Assembly (NCBI RefSeq): GCF_009937975.1
Contig: NZ_AP018441.1
Span: 1,054,001-1,118,000 of the forward strand
DNA from: Undibacterium sp. YM2
GTDB taxonomy: Bacteria > Pseudomonadota > Gammaproteobacteria > Burkholderiales > Burkholderiaceae_D
Direction: 5' to 3'
DNA length: 64,000 bases
The notes beneath the pieces are model-generated. The model made no database searches. It was not told the DNA's origin and was given only the letters and a program-made list of their open reading frames with translations. Below, piece after piece: positions 36,775 to 45,950 of this stretch; position 1 is the stretch's first letter, and every line of letters begins with the position of its first letter. A program made the translations under genes and the position numbers.

Positions 36775-38211
36775 ATGCAGCACAGTTACAGGCAACTGGC
36801 AGACGCCATCGGTGCAGATATCCGGGCCAGCCGCTATCAGGTAGGTGAGCGCCTGCCATCGGTGCGTTTGATTGCAGAAACGCAGCACGTCAGTGTTTCT
36901 ACTGCGATACGCTGTTACCGTTACCTTGAAAGCCAGGGCCTGGTAGAAGCGCGCAACAAGTCGGGCATCTATGTCGCTGACTGGAAAACCAGGCAAACGA
37001 CAAGTGCAATTGCGCAGAAAAAAGCCAGTCAGGCTGCGCCAGCAGTTGAATACGACAAGCTGATGTCCCTGCAGCACAGGATGACGGAACTGTATTCGCT
37101 GACGGCGCAACCCCTGCATCTGGGGCTGCATCTCGCCAGCGCTGCGCCAGAATGGTATCCCTGTGAAGTCCTGGCCAAGATCGCCCAGCGCCTGCTGCGG
37201 CAAGACCCCATGCTGATCGGTGTGTATCCCGGCGGTACGGGTTTGCCAGCCCTGAAAACCAGCCTCATACACTGGCTGAAAAACGCAGGCATGGATTTGC
37301 AGGCAAACGATTTGCTTATCACCAATGGCAGCACAGAAGCCTTGAGTGTCGCCCTGCGTGCGGTTGCCCAGCCAGGTGATGCTGTCATCGTTGAATCGCC
37401 AGTCTATTTTGGCTTGTTGCAAATGCTGGAAAATCTGGGTATCAAAGCCATAGAAATCCCTTGCGTGCCAGGCCAGGGCATCAGCCTGGAAGCGCTGGAA
37501 TATGCGCTTGAACATCAGAGCACGGTACGTGCCATTGTCGCTATGCCGAATTTCCAGAATCCCCTCGGTTGCGCCATGCCGGATAAAAACAAGAAGCGCC
37601 TGCTACGCCTGGTTGAGCAATATGACCTTGCCTTGATAGAAGACGATGTCTTCGGTGATCTTTCGCACCAGCAGGAAAGGCCGCAAGCCATCAAGGCCTG
37701 GGACAAGCAGGGCAGGGTCATCTATTGCGGCTCTTGCAGCAAAAGCCTGGCCCCGGCATTTCGTATAGGCTGGATAGCGGGTGGGCGATATCAGGCCAGG
37801 ATCAATTCATTGAAGCTGAGTGCATCCCTGATCACGCCCTTGTTTGAGCAGGCGGTATTGGCTGAATTTATACAATCGGGTGCCTTGCCATCCCACTTGC
37901 GTAAGTTGCGGGAGCGCCTGGCGGCGAATATCCCGCTGGCGACTGCTGCCATAGCGCGCTATTTTCCCTTGGGCACCCAAGTCATCAGCCCTGCAGGTGG
38001 CTGGTGGTTATGGCTGGAATTGTCTGAACATATTGATAGCCTGGCTTTGCTGCGTCAGGCAGTAGCAAAAGGCATTGCATTTACACCAGGCAGTCTGTTT
38101 TCTGGCTCAGGCAAATACGCAAATTATCTGCGCATGAATATAGGGCGGCCTTGGGGGCGCGAGATGGAGCAAGGTATCAAAACCTTGGGCAGGCTGGTCT
38201 CTGAAATGTAA
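36775..38211 (+). CDS. MocR/PdxR-type GntR regulator with aminotransferase-like domain
   Basis: A 478-residue protein. A GntR winged helix-turn-helix covers about residues 5-70 (GERLPSVRLIAETQHVSVST). A fold-type I aminotransferase domain follows, with the PLP-binding Lys in GSCSKSLAPAFRIGW and the Asp in ALIEDDVFGDL. Such regulators bind pyridoxal phosphate and often an amino-acid or amine ligand. I chose the ATG at 36775 (AAGG upstream) rather than an upstream frame extension of 15 residues. It is divergent from the BenE-type transporter, a plausible target. Confidence 0.88.
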   Translation: MQHSYRQLADAIGADIRASRYQVGERLPSVRLIAETQHVSVSTAIRCYRYLESQGLVEARNKSGIYVADWKTRQTTSAIAQKKASQAAPAVEYDKLMSLQHRMTELYSLTAQPLHLGLHLASAAPEWYPCEVLAKIAQRLLRQDPMLIGVYPGGTGLPALKTSLIHWLKNAGMDLQANDLLITNGSTEALSVALRAVAQPGDAVIVESPVYFGLLQMLENLGIKAIEIPCVPGQGISLEALEYALEHQSTVRAIVAMPNFQNPLGCAMPDKNKKRLLRLVEQYDLALIEDDVFGDLSHQQERPQAIKAWDKQGRVIYCGSCSKSLAPAFRIGWIAGGRYQARINSLKLSASLITPLFEQAVLAEFIQSGALPSHLRKLRERLAANIPLATAAIARYFPLGTQVISPAGGWWLWLELSEHIDSLALLRQAVAKGIAFTPGSLFSGSGKYANYLRMNIGRPWGREMEQGIKTLGRLVSEM

Positions 38212-38223
38212 TGCAGACGAGGC

Positions 38224-38862
38224 TTACTTTTTAAGCCGGTCAAATAAATTTTTGACTATCTTGTCTGCATTTTGCTCTTCAGTTTGTTCTTCTGTTTTGC
38301 TCACAGGTGGTTGCTGGCGTTTGGCAAACCTGGACAAGATGCCCGCTTTTCTTGTACGGATTTTCAGTAAAACGAAAGGGATGATGCGCCAGGCTACCAC
38401 ACCATCCAAAGGTTTCACTGGGATTAAATTGAAGGCGATGATGATCAGATTGGTTTTGGTCAAAACGTCGAACACCGGGGACAATTGAAACATCCATATG
38501 GGTGAGAAATGGAACAACAGATATTGCACGATCACCGTCAACACTAGCAGCAACAACTGCGCAAGCACGCCTCCCCAGGCAATTAAAATATCCTCTGATT
38601 CATAATACGGTGTCTCATGCGTGCATTCACCATGCATCAAAAATAGCTTGATGGCATAAACCTTGGTATCTGTATATCTTGCAGCAATCGCGTGACCAAA
38701 TTCATGGAAGAGCAGGATGGTGATGAATGCCAGAAAGGTCGGGAACAGCCAGACCAGCTTCATTCCCTGTATCAAAGCCCAGGGAAACCAAAGCAGGATA
38801 GTCCAATGCGCATAAACTGGTATCCTCTTCCAGTGCGCGAGCTTCCAGTAACCTGAATCCAT
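38224..38862 (-). CDS. M50-type (site-2 protease fold) membrane metalloprotease
   Basis: A 212-residue membrane protein with about five helices. The zinc motif HEFGH lies in helix 2 (LLFHEFGHAIAARYTD), and the second ligand motif is FNLIPVKPLDG with the Asp. The C-terminal 45 residues form a charged Gln/Glu/Lys tail. The family cleaves transmembrane helices of regulators such as anti-sigma factors, but no candidate substrate is next door. It is convergent with the MocR gene. Confidence 0.85.
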   Translation of the reverse strand: MDSGYWKLAHWKRIPVYAHWTILLWFPWALIQGMKLVWLFPTFLAFITILLFHEFGHAIAARYTDTKVYAIKLFLMHGECTHETPYYESEDILIAWGGVLAQLLLLVLTVIVQYLLFHFSPIWMFQLSPVFDVLTKTNLIIIAFNLIPVKPLDGVVAWRIIPFVLLKIRTRKAGILSRFAKRQQPPVSKTEEQTEEQNADKIVKNLFDRLKK

Positions 38863-38893
38863 AAGGCATGTCTGTATTGATTAATACTCTATT

Positions 38894-39832
38894 TTACAAG
38901 AGCCCGGCAGCGAGCAATGCCTTATCCCATTCCGGCACAGGCTGATACTCTTCCAACAGAAAATCAATCAGCGCCCGCACCTTGGGGCTGACCTTGCGGG
39001 TGGCTGGGTAAAGCGCGGTGAAGTCATTCAAAGGCAAGGTCCAGTCTGGTAAAACTGTTACCAGCCGACCATCAATTAAATCACGCCATGCCAGAAAAGT
39101 CGTGTCATAGACTATCCCCAGCCCCCGCAGGGCAGCCTGGTGCAAGACCTTGCCATTGTTGGAGGCAAAACCGGGCGTGATATCGACCGCAAGGGTTTCG
39201 CCATCGCGCTCAAAATGCCAGGTATTGCCCTGGGTAAGATGGCTGAAGTGCAGGCAGCGATGCCGGTTCAATTCTGTAGGGTGTGCTGGCATGCCATGCT
39301 CTGCCAGGTAAGCCGGACTGGCACACAACAGGCCACGGCAAGGTGCCAACCTGCGTGCATGCAAGCCGGGGCTGTCAGGTATGCCACCAACCCGTATGCT
39401 GAGGTCAAAGCCATGCTTGAACGGGTCGAGCAGATTGTCATCCACATGCAGGGTGGGTTGCAGCATGGGGTGTAGCAGGGTAAAGCGGGCCAGTGCATCT
39501 GCCAGCCATTCGCTGCCAAAGCTATTTGGAGCCTGTATGCGTATGCCACCGGCCAGATCATTGCCCGCCTGGCTGACCACCAGCCGCGCCTGCCGTGCAT
39601 GCTCTACACTGGCGCTGCAAGGTTCCAGGTAAGTCTGGCCTAGCTCAGTCAGGCTGACTTCACGGGTCGATCTGTGCAGCAGCCGAGCGCCCAGTTCAGC
39701 TTCCAGTTGCATGATGTGCTTGCTGACCATGGCACGGCTGATACCCAGATTGCGTCCGGCCGCGCTAAAACTGCGTTGCCTTGCCACTTCGACGAAGATT
39801 TCCATTGCTTTTAGTTGATCCATGAAAGCCAT
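38894..39832 (-). CDS. LysR-family transcriptional regulator
   Basis: A 312-residue regulator. The N-terminal helix-turn-helix is clear (RSFSAAGRNLGISRAMVSKHIMQLEAELG, residues about 19-48), followed by the LysR effector-binding domain. It belongs to the group that includes DsdC- or AaeR-like regulators of aromatic or small-molecule genes. Two starts (39832 and 39823) are possible and neither has a clear SD. It is divergent from a phytanoyl-CoA dioxygenase-like gene, its likely target. Confidence 0.92.
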   Translation of the reverse strand: MAFMDQLKAMEIFVEVARQRSFSAAGRNLGISRAMVSKHIMQLEAELGARLLHRSTREVSLTELGQTYLEPCSASVEHARQARLVVSQAGNDLAGGIRIQAPNSFGSEWLADALARFTLLHPMLQPTLHVDDNLLDPFKHGFDLSIRVGGIPDSPGLHARRLAPCRGLLCASPAYLAEHGMPAHPTELNRHRCLHFSHLTQGNTWHFERDGETLAVDITPGFASNNGKVLHQAALRGLGIVYDTTFLAWRDLIDGRLVTVLPDWTLPLNDFTALYPATRKVSPKVRALIDFLLEEYQPVPEWDKALLAAGLL

Positions 39833-39839
39833 TGTCTAT

Positions 39840-39855
39840 AGATTGGATACAATCT
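39840..39855. promoter_or_regulatory. palindrome in the LysR/dioxygenase divergent region
   Basis: AGATTG and CAATCT are perfect inverted arms around GATA, directly upstream of the LysR start. LysR-type sites are often such dyads in divergent promoters, and this one could allow autoregulation and control of the dioxygenase operon. Confidence 0.4.
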
Positions 39856-39977
39856 GTCAATCATTGTGGGTATTGTGCGCAACAAATGAAATTCGCTACA
39901 CTTGATGCAGATCAAGCAAAGGCGTCAAGATAGGTGATTGTCTTTTGCTTCCACTGCATTCACAGCCAGGAGTCAGC

Positions 39978-40817
39978 ATGCTCAACGCACAACAAATCCA
40001 GCAATTTCAGCAAGACGGCTACGTCGTCATCCCCAATTTCAAAAATGCAGATGAAATAGCTGCCCTGCGTGAGCGTGCAGCCAAAATCGTTGATGAATTT
40101 GATCCAGCTTCCTCCAAATCCATCTTCACGACCAAGGAGCAGGAAAAAAAGGTAGATCATTACTTCCTGAATTCGGCCAATAACATCAGTTGTTTTTTTG
40201 AAGAAGAAGCCTTTGATGAACAAGGCAATCTGCGCCAGGCCAAGTCCCTGTCCATCAATAAGATAGGTCATGCGATACATGATCTTGATCCCGTCTTCAG
40301 CGCGTTTTCGCGTGGTACTGCACTGGCGAAAGTGGCAGAGCAACTGGGCTTGCTGCAGCCACAGATTTACCAGTCCATGTATATATTCAAGCAGCCTGGC
40401 ATTGGTGGTGAAGTGCGCTGGCATCAGGACGCAACTTATTTTGAAACCGATCCTGTCAGTGTCACTACCTTCTGGTTCGCCCTCGAAGATGCGACACTGG
40501 AAAATGGCTGTATGTGGGCAGAACCGGGTGGTCATCGCACGCCCATGCGTGAGCGCTTCGTACGTGAAGGTGATCAGGTACGGGTAGAAAAGCTCGACAG
40601 CATGCCCTGGCCAGATGACAGCACAGCTATTCCACTGGAAGTCAAGGCGGGTAGTCTGGTGTGCTTCCATGGCCTGTTGCCACATTACAGCGCACCGAAT
40701 CGCTCGGCAGTTTCACGTCATGCCTACACCCTGCATGTGACCGATGGAACGACCAATTATTCACCACAAAACTGGATACAGCGCGACGCCAGTTTCCCTG
40801 TACGTGGTTTTGTCTGA
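39978..40817 (+). CDS. phytanoyl-CoA dioxygenase family protein
   Basis: A 279-residue 2-oxoglutarate/Fe(II) dioxygenase. The iron-binding facial triad is visible as the HxD in RWHQDATYFETDP and the distal His in LLPHYSAPNRS, followed by an Arg suited to 2-oxoglutarate. The ATG at 39978 has a strong SD (AGGAG, 7 bases). The next gene, a sugar-isomerase-like protein, starts 8 bases downstream, so they form a two-gene operon opposite a LysR regulator. The substrate cannot be told. Confidence 0.88.
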   Translation: MLNAQQIQQFQQDGYVVIPNFKNADEIAALRERAAKIVDEFDPASSKSIFTTKEQEKKVDHYFLNSANNISCFFEEEAFDEQGNLRQAKSLSINKIGHAIHDLDPVFSAFSRGTALAKVAEQLGLLQPQIYQSMYIFKQPGIGGEVRWHQDATYFETDPVSVTTFWFALEDATLENGCMWAEPGGHRTPMRERFVREGDQVRVEKLDSMPWPDDSTAIPLEVKAGSLVCFHGLLPHYSAPNRSAVSRHAYTLHVTDGTTNYSPQNWIQRDASFPVRGFV

Positions 40818-40824
40818 GTAGCTC

Positions 40825-41652
40825 ATGATGAATTCTGAAGTATTGATTTTCGCCCCGCACTGGGGCAATGCACACCTGAGTCGTGAAGCTTTCATTGCCA
40901 AGGTGCTGGAAGCTGGTTTTGATGGCATAGAAATGTCTTTGCCTATGGATGTGGCTGAACGCGATGCCTGGACAGCAGCGATTGCGGACGCCGGTCTGCA
41001 GCTGATCGCCCAGCAATGGGAGACGGTCTTTCACAGCGATTTTGCCGCGCACAAGCAAGCGTTGAATAACTTGCTACGCAATGCCAGCGCCGCAAAACCC
41101 CTGTTCGTGAACACCCATACCGGCAAAGACTTTTACACCCAGGCGCAAAACAATGAATTGCTGAATCTGGCTGACGAGATAGCTGCCGAAACCGGTATCC
41201 CCATCGTCCATGAAATCCATCGCAGCCGCTTCAGTGGACATCCCATGTTGCTCTTACCCTATTTGAAGCAGCGCCCACAATTGCAACTCAATGCAGACCT
41301 CTCACACTGGTGTTGTGCCTGTGAATCCCTGCTCGAAGACCAGGCGCATATACTGGAAAAAGTGTTCCCGTATGTGCGCCACATCCATGCCCGCGTCGGC
41401 CATAGCCAGGGGCCGCAAGTCAATGATTTCCGTGCGCCTGAACATGCAGCCGCCTTGCAACAACATTTATCCTGGTGGGATACCATCATCATCCAACAGC
41501 GTGCGTCAGGCAAACAGCAGATCACATTGACACCAGAGTTTGGACCATCACCTTATACGCCAAGCCTGCCTTACACAAACCAGGTCGTATCAGATGCCTG
41601 GGAATTGAATGTGGCGATGATGCAGTTATTGCGTTCTCGATATCAAAAATGA
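40825..41652 (+). CDS. sugar phosphate isomerase/epimerase-like TIM-barrel protein
   Basis: A 275-residue protein of the xylose-isomerase-like TIM-barrel family (AP_endonuc_2). Segments LEAGFDGIEMSLPM, TGIPIVHEIHRSRFSGH, LQLNADLSHWCC and VRHIHARVGHSQGP carry the expected Glu, His, Asp and His metal ligands. It starts two codons after the dioxygenase ends, so they are translationally linked. A joint role in processing a small polyol or sugar-like compound is an inference. Confidence 0.85.
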   Translation: MMNSEVLIFAPHWGNAHLSREAFIAKVLEAGFDGIEMSLPMDVAERDAWTAAIADAGLQLIAQQWETVFHSDFAAHKQALNNLLRNASAAKPLFVNTHTGKDFYTQAQNNELLNLADEIAAETGIPIVHEIHRSRFSGHPMLLLPYLKQRPQLQLNADLSHWCCACESLLEDQAHILEKVFPYVRHIHARVGHSQGPQVNDFRAPEHAAALQQHLSWWDTIIIQQRASGKQQITLTPEFGPSPYTPSLPYTNQVVSDAWELNVAMMQLLRSRYQK

Positions 41653-41732
41653 ATTGAAGTTGTGGCAAGTATCTATCTGTGACATCATGCGTGCCTGAAG
41701 CTAATATTGCATGCCGGATCCGGCTCCTGGAT

Positions 41733-42818
41733 ATGATGAAAACTGTGCCCGAAACTTATGTGTTCACCTGGAAGAAAAATCAATATTCCTGGATATTATT
41801 GCTGTTGCTATCCGCGCTTACAATGAGCCTGTTCGCTGGGCTTTTTGGGCTCAAATATTGGGACTTGGTAAAGCTCGGAGATTACAAGAAGATAGCTCCA
41901 CAATCACTAATTCCTTTGGCTGCTCTTCCCTTGGGCTTTGCCTTTCATTTTGCGATGCAGAAGTTCTTTCGTTCCGCCAGATTAATTGTGGATAGCTCCG
42001 GTGTACGTCTGGAGCAACTGCCTGGTCAAGGTCCGGCAATAATGAAATTCCTTGAAAGAAAAATTCTCTGGGCTGACGTGAAGAGTGTCACCTATCTGTC
42101 AAGTTTCGAGCTCATTCATTTGCGCTCAACACCGACAATGCAGCCTATGAGTATCAGAGTAAAGGAATGGCAGTTACAAAAGCCGGATATCACTCTCAAC
42201 GCCAGGAATGCTGAGCCTGATTTGATCAAGCTGTTTCGCGAGTTGGAAGTCTTTGAATCTTTTTCCAAAGATAACAGTTTTGATGCGGCTACCTTTGATT
42301 TAATGAAACACCCTGCAACAAAAAAATTGCTATTGCTGAATGGCGGCCTGGTGATATACAGCTTCCTGGATAGCATGCTGCAACACGAAGGCTATGCTTT
42401 TTTCAAGCCCGGCCCACATGAATTGGCAGCCATGTCCGCTGCGGCGATTGTGGCTGGTTTGTTACTCAAGGCCAGAGTGCGGGATTATATTCCCTCGGGT
42501 ATCGTTGCTGGGCTGGCGATGATGGCTGCGATAACATTTGGTGTCGCCAGTTATGTTGGAGGTGTACGCATTAATCAACTTGCAGGTGGTCCCTTGCTGG
42601 AAGCCAAATACCATCGGGATGAAAAATGTCTGAAATTACTGCCGGAAGATAAAAGTCTTCCAGTGGTTGAATATACCGAAATGACCACGGATTATTGGTG
42701 CAGCAGGGGCATTGATGAAGTCCAGACCGTCAGGGTGCGCAAAGGTTTGTTTAACTCTTATCAATTTGATTTACGAGAGCAGACAAAGGCAATTCGCGAT
42801 TACAAACAAAAATCCTGA
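41733..42818 (+). CDS. membrane protein of unknown function, paralogue 1
   Basis: About 361 residues. Two membrane helices lie near residues 25-75, then a cytoplasmic beta-rich stretch with a PH-like look (LIVDSSGVRLEQLPGQ, then ILWADVKSVTYLSSFELIHL). Two to three further helices and a C-terminal extracytoplasmic tail with two cysteines follow (DEKCLKLL and DYWCSRG). It is clearly homologous to the next gene (shared KHPATKKLL, DSMLQHEGYAFF, INQLAGGPLLEAKYHRD), so the two arose by tandem duplication. I do not recognise a named family. An adjacent ATG three bases on could be the start. Confidence 0.7.
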   Translation: MMKTVPETYVFTWKKNQYSWILLLLLSALTMSLFAGLFGLKYWDLVKLGDYKKIAPQSLIPLAALPLGFAFHFAMQKFFRSARLIVDSSGVRLEQLPGQGPAIMKFLERKILWADVKSVTYLSSFELIHLRSTPTMQPMSIRVKEWQLQKPDITLNARNAEPDLIKLFRELEVFESFSKDNSFDAATFDLMKHPATKKLLLLNGGLVIYSFLDSMLQHEGYAFFKPGPHELAAMSAAAIVAGLLLKARVRDYIPSGIVAGLAMMAAITFGVASYVGGVRINQLAGGPLLEAKYHRDEKCLKLLPEDKSLPVVEYTEMTTDYWCSRGIDEVQTVRVRKGLFNSYQFDLREQTKAIRDYKQKS

Positions 42819-42951
42819 TACTGGTTGCCATTGGGTGTGCAGCAAATGCCTGCTCTTGAAATTCATACTACTGAGGCCAGTGTCTGCACCATCAGATACA
42901 GAAACAGCTGGTTCAAATGTAAATCTTCAACGATAGAACAATATATCAACC

Positions 42952-44043
42952 ATGCCTGCTAGTTATGTATTCGTCCAGAAGCAAGATAAGCATACCTGGG
43001 TCAAGCGTTTGTTATTTGGCACACTGTTATTGTTTCCTTTTATCGCATTTTTTCTTTGGATGTTTTATCAGAATTTGCTAAAATCGGAAATGCTTATTCG
43101 CATTCTGGCTGATTCGTCATTTCCTCCGGTATTTGTCCTTGCTCTTATAGCAGCGATTGTCTCCGATGATGTAGCAAAAATCTTTTATCGCTCCACCAGT
43201 TTGCACATAGACGATGTGGGTGTGCGTTTAAAACTGCCGCCAAAGAGTAGATGGGCTATCCTTGGCTTTCTTGAAAAAGATATAGCTTGGACAGAACTCA
43301 AAGATGCAACTTATGTTGAGCGTTTTCAGCTTGTTCAGTTACGCCCCCAATCTGGCGCACGTTTCCTGAATATCAGGCTTAAAGATTGGCAGTTGCAAAA
43401 TACAGTCAGTAATTTGAATAGTGGGAATGCTGAGCCAGACTTGTTGACAGTTTTTCGTGAATTAAAAATCCTGGAAAAATACCCGGCCAATAGTCAGCTT
43501 GTAGAAGCAAATTTCGATTTGACGAAACATCCCGCAACAAAAAAATTATTGTTTGGAATTGCAATTTTGATCGCCTACAGCTTCGTCGATACGATGTTGC
43601 AACATGAAGAATATGCCTTCTTTAACCTCCATTATTTTTTGCCACATATTGTTTTTGGCGCGACTTTTGCGGTCGTGCTGATGGGCTTAATGTTCAAGGC
43701 AAGCAAACACGCTTTCATCCCGCGTAGTAATGTCATTGGCTTGGCGATCCTGAGCGGGCTGGTGTTTGGCGTTAGCAGCTATGTAGGCGGTATTCGCATT
43801 AATCAACTGGTGGGCGGTCCTTTGCTGGAAGCCAGATATCATCGCGATGCGAGTTGCCTCAATTTGCTGCCTGAAGACAAGAATCTTCCCGTGATTGAAT
43901 ATCCTTACCATGCCAGAAAGTACTGGTGCAGCAAAAATATTGATGAAGTCCTGACTGTAAAAGTTCGTCAAGGTCTGTTTGATCTGTATCAGCTTGATCT
44001 CGGAGAGTGGAATAAGGCAATCGGTCACTTTAAGAAGTCCTGA
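42952..44043 (+). CDS. membrane protein of unknown function, paralogue 2
   Basis: A 363-residue paralogue of the preceding product with the same order: two helices, a PH-like cytoplasmic segment (DDVGVRLKLPPKSRWA), two or three helices and a tail carrying two conserved cysteines (DASCLNLL and KYWCSKN). Shared blocks include TKHPATKKLLFG, DTMLQHEEYAFF and INQLVGGPLLEARYHRD. The 133-base gap between the genes has no terminator, so both may be transcribed together. Possible PH-like membrane regulators, function unknown. Confidence 0.7.
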   Translation: MPASYVFVQKQDKHTWVKRLLFGTLLLFPFIAFFLWMFYQNLLKSEMLIRILADSSFPPVFVLALIAAIVSDDVAKIFYRSTSLHIDDVGVRLKLPPKSRWAILGFLEKDIAWTELKDATYVERFQLVQLRPQSGARFLNIRLKDWQLQNTVSNLNSGNAEPDLLTVFRELKILEKYPANSQLVEANFDLTKHPATKKLLFGIAILIAYSFVDTMLQHEEYAFFNLHYFLPHIVFGATFAVVLMGLMFKASKHAFIPRSNVIGLAILSGLVFGVSSYVGGIRINQLVGGPLLEARYHRDASCLNLLPEDKNLPVIEYPYHARKYWCSKNIDEVLTVKVRQGLFDLYQLDLGEWNKAIGHFKKS

Positions 44044-44067
44044 TGCCGGTTGCGTTCCTGAGATGAT

Positions 44068-45300
44068 TTAATCTTCAAAAGCAAACCGGAACTCGCCCGG
44101 TGGCAGCATCAATTTAGGCGGCGTTTTTCCTGCTTGCACCATCACTACATCGGCAGGCATGCCATCTGCCGGTTCTGACTTGTGGTAGGCATAGATCAGG
44201 CGGCGCCCTGTGACCGGTAGTAATTCTTTTGGAATCTCTGTGGCTGTAAAACCCGCCAGTGTCCCCAGCCAACTGGCTCTGCCAGTGACGGTGTTGGTGG
44301 AATATGCAGGGTAAATGACCTGCATATCGACGAGCTTATTGTCGATGCCCAGTTTCAAATATTGTTGCCCGCCAGATTTGAGAACAAAGGGTTTATCTTG
44401 CACCATCCTGGCAACAGCAGCTTTATACAACTTGCTTTGCCGTGTTGAATCAACATGCTCATACATGGCGGTCTGGTCTATCGTCAGTGGATTGATACCC
44501 GTCAGCCTTTTTAATTGCGCCGCCATTTTGGATTTGTCATCATCAGTTTCTGTTACCGGAAATTCATAGGCGTGACCATAGCCTACATAGATGAGGACTT
44601 TTGCCTTTGGGTCTTGCCTGAAGATTTTTTGCACCAGGTTCTTCGCCATGCCTGATTCACGCGGTCCATTAACTGGCTCGTAGCTGACAAACTTCCATTG
44701 ATCGTGCATGGCATCTCGCAAGAAATTAGCATACGTGGATTCTTTAGTTAAAATTCCCGCCTTTTCGCTGACGTATTGTTTTTGCAAAGGGAAGTCGTCA
44801 TACATATAGAAAGCTTCACAGGCCAGGTAGGTGTAACCTGCTTTCTTTAATTCCCGTGCCAGCTTCATTGCAAATGCTCTATGCATGGGCACATGATGTG
44901 CTTCGTTTAAAATGACTACCTGTGTTTTTTGGGCTTCGCGGACGATGGCGGTAATAGCATCTTCAGCCTTAGCATTATTGATGCTGTCGAATTCACTGCT
45001 TGTCGCTGGAGCGTCTTCAACAGGCATTCGATTGAATGCAGCAACCGCACCATCAATATCACCCACCATTGAGCGCATCAATCCTAAAGTCATATATCTG
45101 GAATTAAGCGTTAAACGTTTCGCTTTATCATCGCGGTAAGTTTTGACCTCAGCTTCCCGTAGTTCAGTTTCTGCTGCTGTTAGTTGTTTTAAGCGTGTTG
45201 CATTTGCCGTTGCGGTATCGCTGCCGCCTGCTTGTGCACATAAATGGACCAGGAAAAACAGTCCGGCTAAACACTTCAATTTGAATTGATTGACGACCAT
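44068..45300 (-). CDS. exported protein with erythromycin-esterase/ChaN-like core
   Basis: About 410 residues from the ATG at 45300, with a signal peptide (cleavage near LCAQAGG). Residues about 120-270 resemble the EreA/ChaN fold: VVILNEAHHVPMHRAFAMKL places a conserved Glu/His pair, and TYLACEAFY and VLIYVGYGHAYEFP place further acidic and His residues. ChaN-like proteins bind heme or metal, and EreA-like ones hydrolyse esters. The N-terminal part may be TPR-like (RYMTLGLMRSMVGDIDGAVAAF). The assignment to this superfamily is from motif shape only. Confidence 0.6.
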   Translation of the reverse strand: MVVNQFKLKCLAGLFFLVHLCAQAGGSDTATANATRLKQLTAAETELREAEVKTYRDDKAKRLTLNSRYMTLGLMRSMVGDIDGAVAAFNRMPVEDAPATSSEFDSINNAKAEDAITAIVREAQKTQVVILNEAHHVPMHRAFAMKLARELKKAGYTYLACEAFYMYDDFPLQKQYVSEKAGILTKESTYANFLRDAMHDQWKFVSYEPVNGPRESGMAKNLVQKIFRQDPKAKVLIYVGYGHAYEFPVTETDDDKSKMAAQLKRLTGINPLTIDQTAMYEHVDSTRQSKLYKAAVARMVQDKPFVLKSGGQQYLKLGIDNKLVDMQVIYPAYSTNTVTGRASWLGTLAGFTATEIPKELLPVTGRRLIYAYHKSEPADGMPADVVMVQAGKTPPKLMLPPGEFRFAFED

Positions 45301-45377
45301 GCCTGGCAAACTCCTGGTGTAAAAATGGCAGATATCCACTGAGGTTTTATCCGACGCAACCTATTGCGTCTATCCTC

Positions 45378-45950
45378 TCAATGACATTCTGCCATCTTCT
45401 TGTACATCACGTCAGTACGCAAGACATATTTGATGCCAGCATCAATAGCAGCGCCCTGATGCGGTATCAAGTGAGGGAAAAGCAGCGCCATGCCAGCTTC
45501 AGGTTTGATGTCGGCAAAGCGGAATGCAGTATGGCCGCCTGCATAATCTGCATTCAGATAAATCAACAAGGTAAAGAAGCTGCTTTCGGCTTCTGTTCTT
45601 TTGAAATTGAGATCATGATGCCATTTGAAATACTGGCCAGCTTGATAGCGATAAAAACGGAAGCGCTCATTCAGGCCTGACAACTTCCATTCCTTTAATT
45701 GCGCCGGCAACATCATGCGGGCGCGTTCAAAAATCGACGCTGCAAGCATGGTGTCGTCGAAAATGATGCGGTCATTATTGCGCACCTGATCTTTCCCGCT
45801 TATCCCGGTTTTGACCTGTATAGCAGCTTTTTCATACTGCATTTGCTCGCTGCAAGCTATCATGCGCCTGCATTCTTCTTCAGTCAAAAAGCCTTTGATG
45901 CTATGCACGCCTGAACCATGGTCATGCACTTCCATGTGATTGCCTGCCAT
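45378..45950 (-). CDS. 2OG-Fe(II) oxygenase, PKHD/prolyl-4-hydroxylase type (paralogue B)
   Basis: A 190-residue enzyme. The iron and 2-oxoglutarate set is the HxD in YFKWHHDLNF, the distal His in IPHQGAAIDAG and the Arg in YVLRTDVMYK. The ERFRFYRY segment is family-typical. It is a tandem paralogue of the next upstream gene, overlapping its stop by one base (TAATG). The N-terminus may start at the ATG five codons later, which matches the paralogue better. The substrate is unknown, with protein Pro, Lys or Arg all possible. Confidence 0.8.
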   Translation of the reverse strand: MAGNHMEVHDHGSGVHSIKGFLTEEECRRMIACSEQMQYEKAAIQVKTGISGKDQVRNNDRIIFDDTMLAASIFERARMMLPAQLKEWKLSGLNERFRFYRYQAGQYFKWHHDLNFKRTEAESSFFTLLIYLNADYAGGHTAFRFADIKPEAGMALLFPHLIPHQGAAIDAGIKYVLRTDVMYKKMAECH

